A DNA stretch of 6,707 nt from contig DNRQ01000168.1 in NCBI GenBank assembly GCA_003499925.1, forward strand, positions 2,555 through 9,261. Reading direction: 5' to 3'. A program made the translations under genes and the position numbers. Source of the DNA: Geobacter sp. GTDB taxonomy: Bacteria; Desulfobacterota; Desulfuromonadia; Geobacterales; Geobacteraceae. The notes below the pieces were generated by a model, which saw only the letters and a program-made list of their open reading frames with translations, made no database searches and was not told the DNA's origin. This document shows, in pieces, positions 6,183 through 6,707 of the stretch (positions are counted from its first letter, which is position 1; each line of letters starts with the position of its first letter).

Positions 6183-6203
6183 CCCCTCCCTTTATGGGAG
6201 GGG
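6183..6203. repeat. 21-nt hairpin in the nifH-nifD spacer
   Basis: Arms CCCCTCCC (6183-6190) and GGGAGGGG (6196-6203) enclose the loop TTTAT. Length and composition match the 21-nt palindromic tips in the nifK-nifEN spacer, with the single T-A pair at arm position 5 instead of 3 or 4. It lies 66 nt after the nifH stop and would form in the nif mRNA. On the minus strand it is followed by GGCTAAAATC, not a T-tract. It may stabilise the nifH message, a role known for nifH-proximal stem-loops in other diazotrophs; that is inference here. Confidence 0.75.
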
Positions 6204-6269
6204 CTGGGTCACCGACTTGATCCGCTGCCTGCTCCGCCCCGCTTCTCTCGCCGCCGGTAGTTAGTTGGA

Positions 6270-6707
6270 TTAGACGGCAGCCTTTTCAGCCACGCCCACG
6301 ACCGACTCGTCCTCGGCTTCCATGATGCCGTACTCCATGAGCAGGTCTTCGAGCTCCTCCATCTCCAGCGGAGTCGGGATCACCAGCATCTTGTTGTCGT
6401 TGATCTTCTGGGCCAGGGTGCGGTACTCCTGTGCCTGGGGATGCTCGGGGGAGTACTCGATTACGGTCATCCTGCGCATCTCGGCGCGCTGCACCTGGTT
6501 GTCGCGGGGTACGAAGTGGATCATCTGGGTGCTGAGCTTTTTGGCAAGGGCGTCGACCAGTTCGAATTCCTTGTCCGTCTTGCGTGCGTTGCAGATCAGG
6601 CCGGCGAGCCGCACCTTGCCGGAGGTGGCGTACTTCAGGATACCCTTGGCGATGTTGTTGGCGGCGTACATGGCCATCATCTCGCCGGAGCAGACGATGT
6701 AGATCTC
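6270..6707 (-). CDS. nifH: Nitrogenase iron protein NifH, C-terminal half (cut by the window edge)
   Basis: The visible 145 residues begin EIYIVCSGEMMAMYAANN and end in AEKAAV before a TAA stop; the frame is open to the right edge. They align closely with the second half of Azotobacter NifH, including MIHFVPRDNQVQRAEMRRMTVIEY and the C-terminal acidic stretch LMEYGIMEAEDESVVG. NifH is the ATP-hydrolysing homodimeric reductase of the MoFe protein and also assists FeMo-co maturation on NifEN and P-cluster formation. The P-loop, the two [4Fe-4S] cysteines (Cys97 and Cys132 in Azotobacter) and the ADP-ribosylation arginine lie off the window and cannot be checked. The truncation comes from the window boundary, not from gene decay. 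The upstream promoter, presumably NifA/sigma-54 type, is also outside. Confidence 0.98.
   Translation of the reverse strand, partial: EIYIVCSGEMMAMYAANNIAKGILKYATSGKVRLAGLICNARKTDKEFELVDALAKKLSTQMIHFVPRDNQVQRAEMRRMTVIEYSPEHPQAQEYRTLAQKINDNKMLVIPTPLEMEELEDLLMEYGIMEAEDESVVGVAEKAAV

Noticed and set aside
6109..6203. Rho-independent terminator between nifH and nifD
   Set aside because: The stems are GC-rich but no run of T follows on the transcribed strand, and the operon continues into nifD.
6270..6707. nifH as a truncated pseudogene
   Set aside because: The frame is open to the window edge and the visible sequence is well conserved; the missing half is a boundary effect.

Overview
The window carries, entirely on the minus strand, the structural part of a molybdenum nitrogenase operon. 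In transcription order, from right to left, it holds nifH (3' half only, cut by the right edge), nifD, nifK and a fused nifE-nifN gene. Every long open frame on the plus strand is an antisense shadow of these four genes. GC content is high (about 60 percent by eye). The nifE-nifN fusion directly behind nifHDK, together with the protein sequences, points to a diazotrophic Geobacter-type bacterium (Geobacteraceae or Desulfuromonadia, possibly Geomonas, Citrifermentans or Geobacter). That placement rests on memory of fused nifEN genes in this group; genus cannot be fixed from this window.

Layout: 6270-6707 is the C-terminal half of nifH. 6055-6269 is a spacer with two C/G-rich hairpins. 4615-6054 is nifD. 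4457-4614 is an AT-rich spacer with a GATTAA hexamer array that can pair with a sequence just after the nifD stop. 2993-4456 is nifK. 2804-2992 is a spacer filled by a nested inverted-repeat element. 47-2803 is nifEN. 1-46 holds a tandem 10-mer and a hairpin just past the nifEN stop.

How the genes work together: NifH (Fe protein) donates electrons to NifDK (MoFe protein), which reduces N2 at FeMo-co. NifEN is the scaffold on which the NifB-derived Fe-S precursor is matured to FeMo-co, with NifH help, before transfer to apo-NifDK. All cofactor and P-cluster ligands expected in NifD and NifK are present, and so are the cluster cysteines expected in NifE and NifN, so the genes look functional. 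The nif promoter must lie to the right of the window; no sigma-54 promoter was seen in any spacer.

The proteins are conventional. The less ordinary material is in the spacers. Every spacer holds short palindromes, and the nifK-nifEN spacer holds a 95-bp element made of two 38-bp imperfect inverted repeats. Its palindromic tips differ by compensatory base changes, which argues that the hairpin shape itself is maintained.
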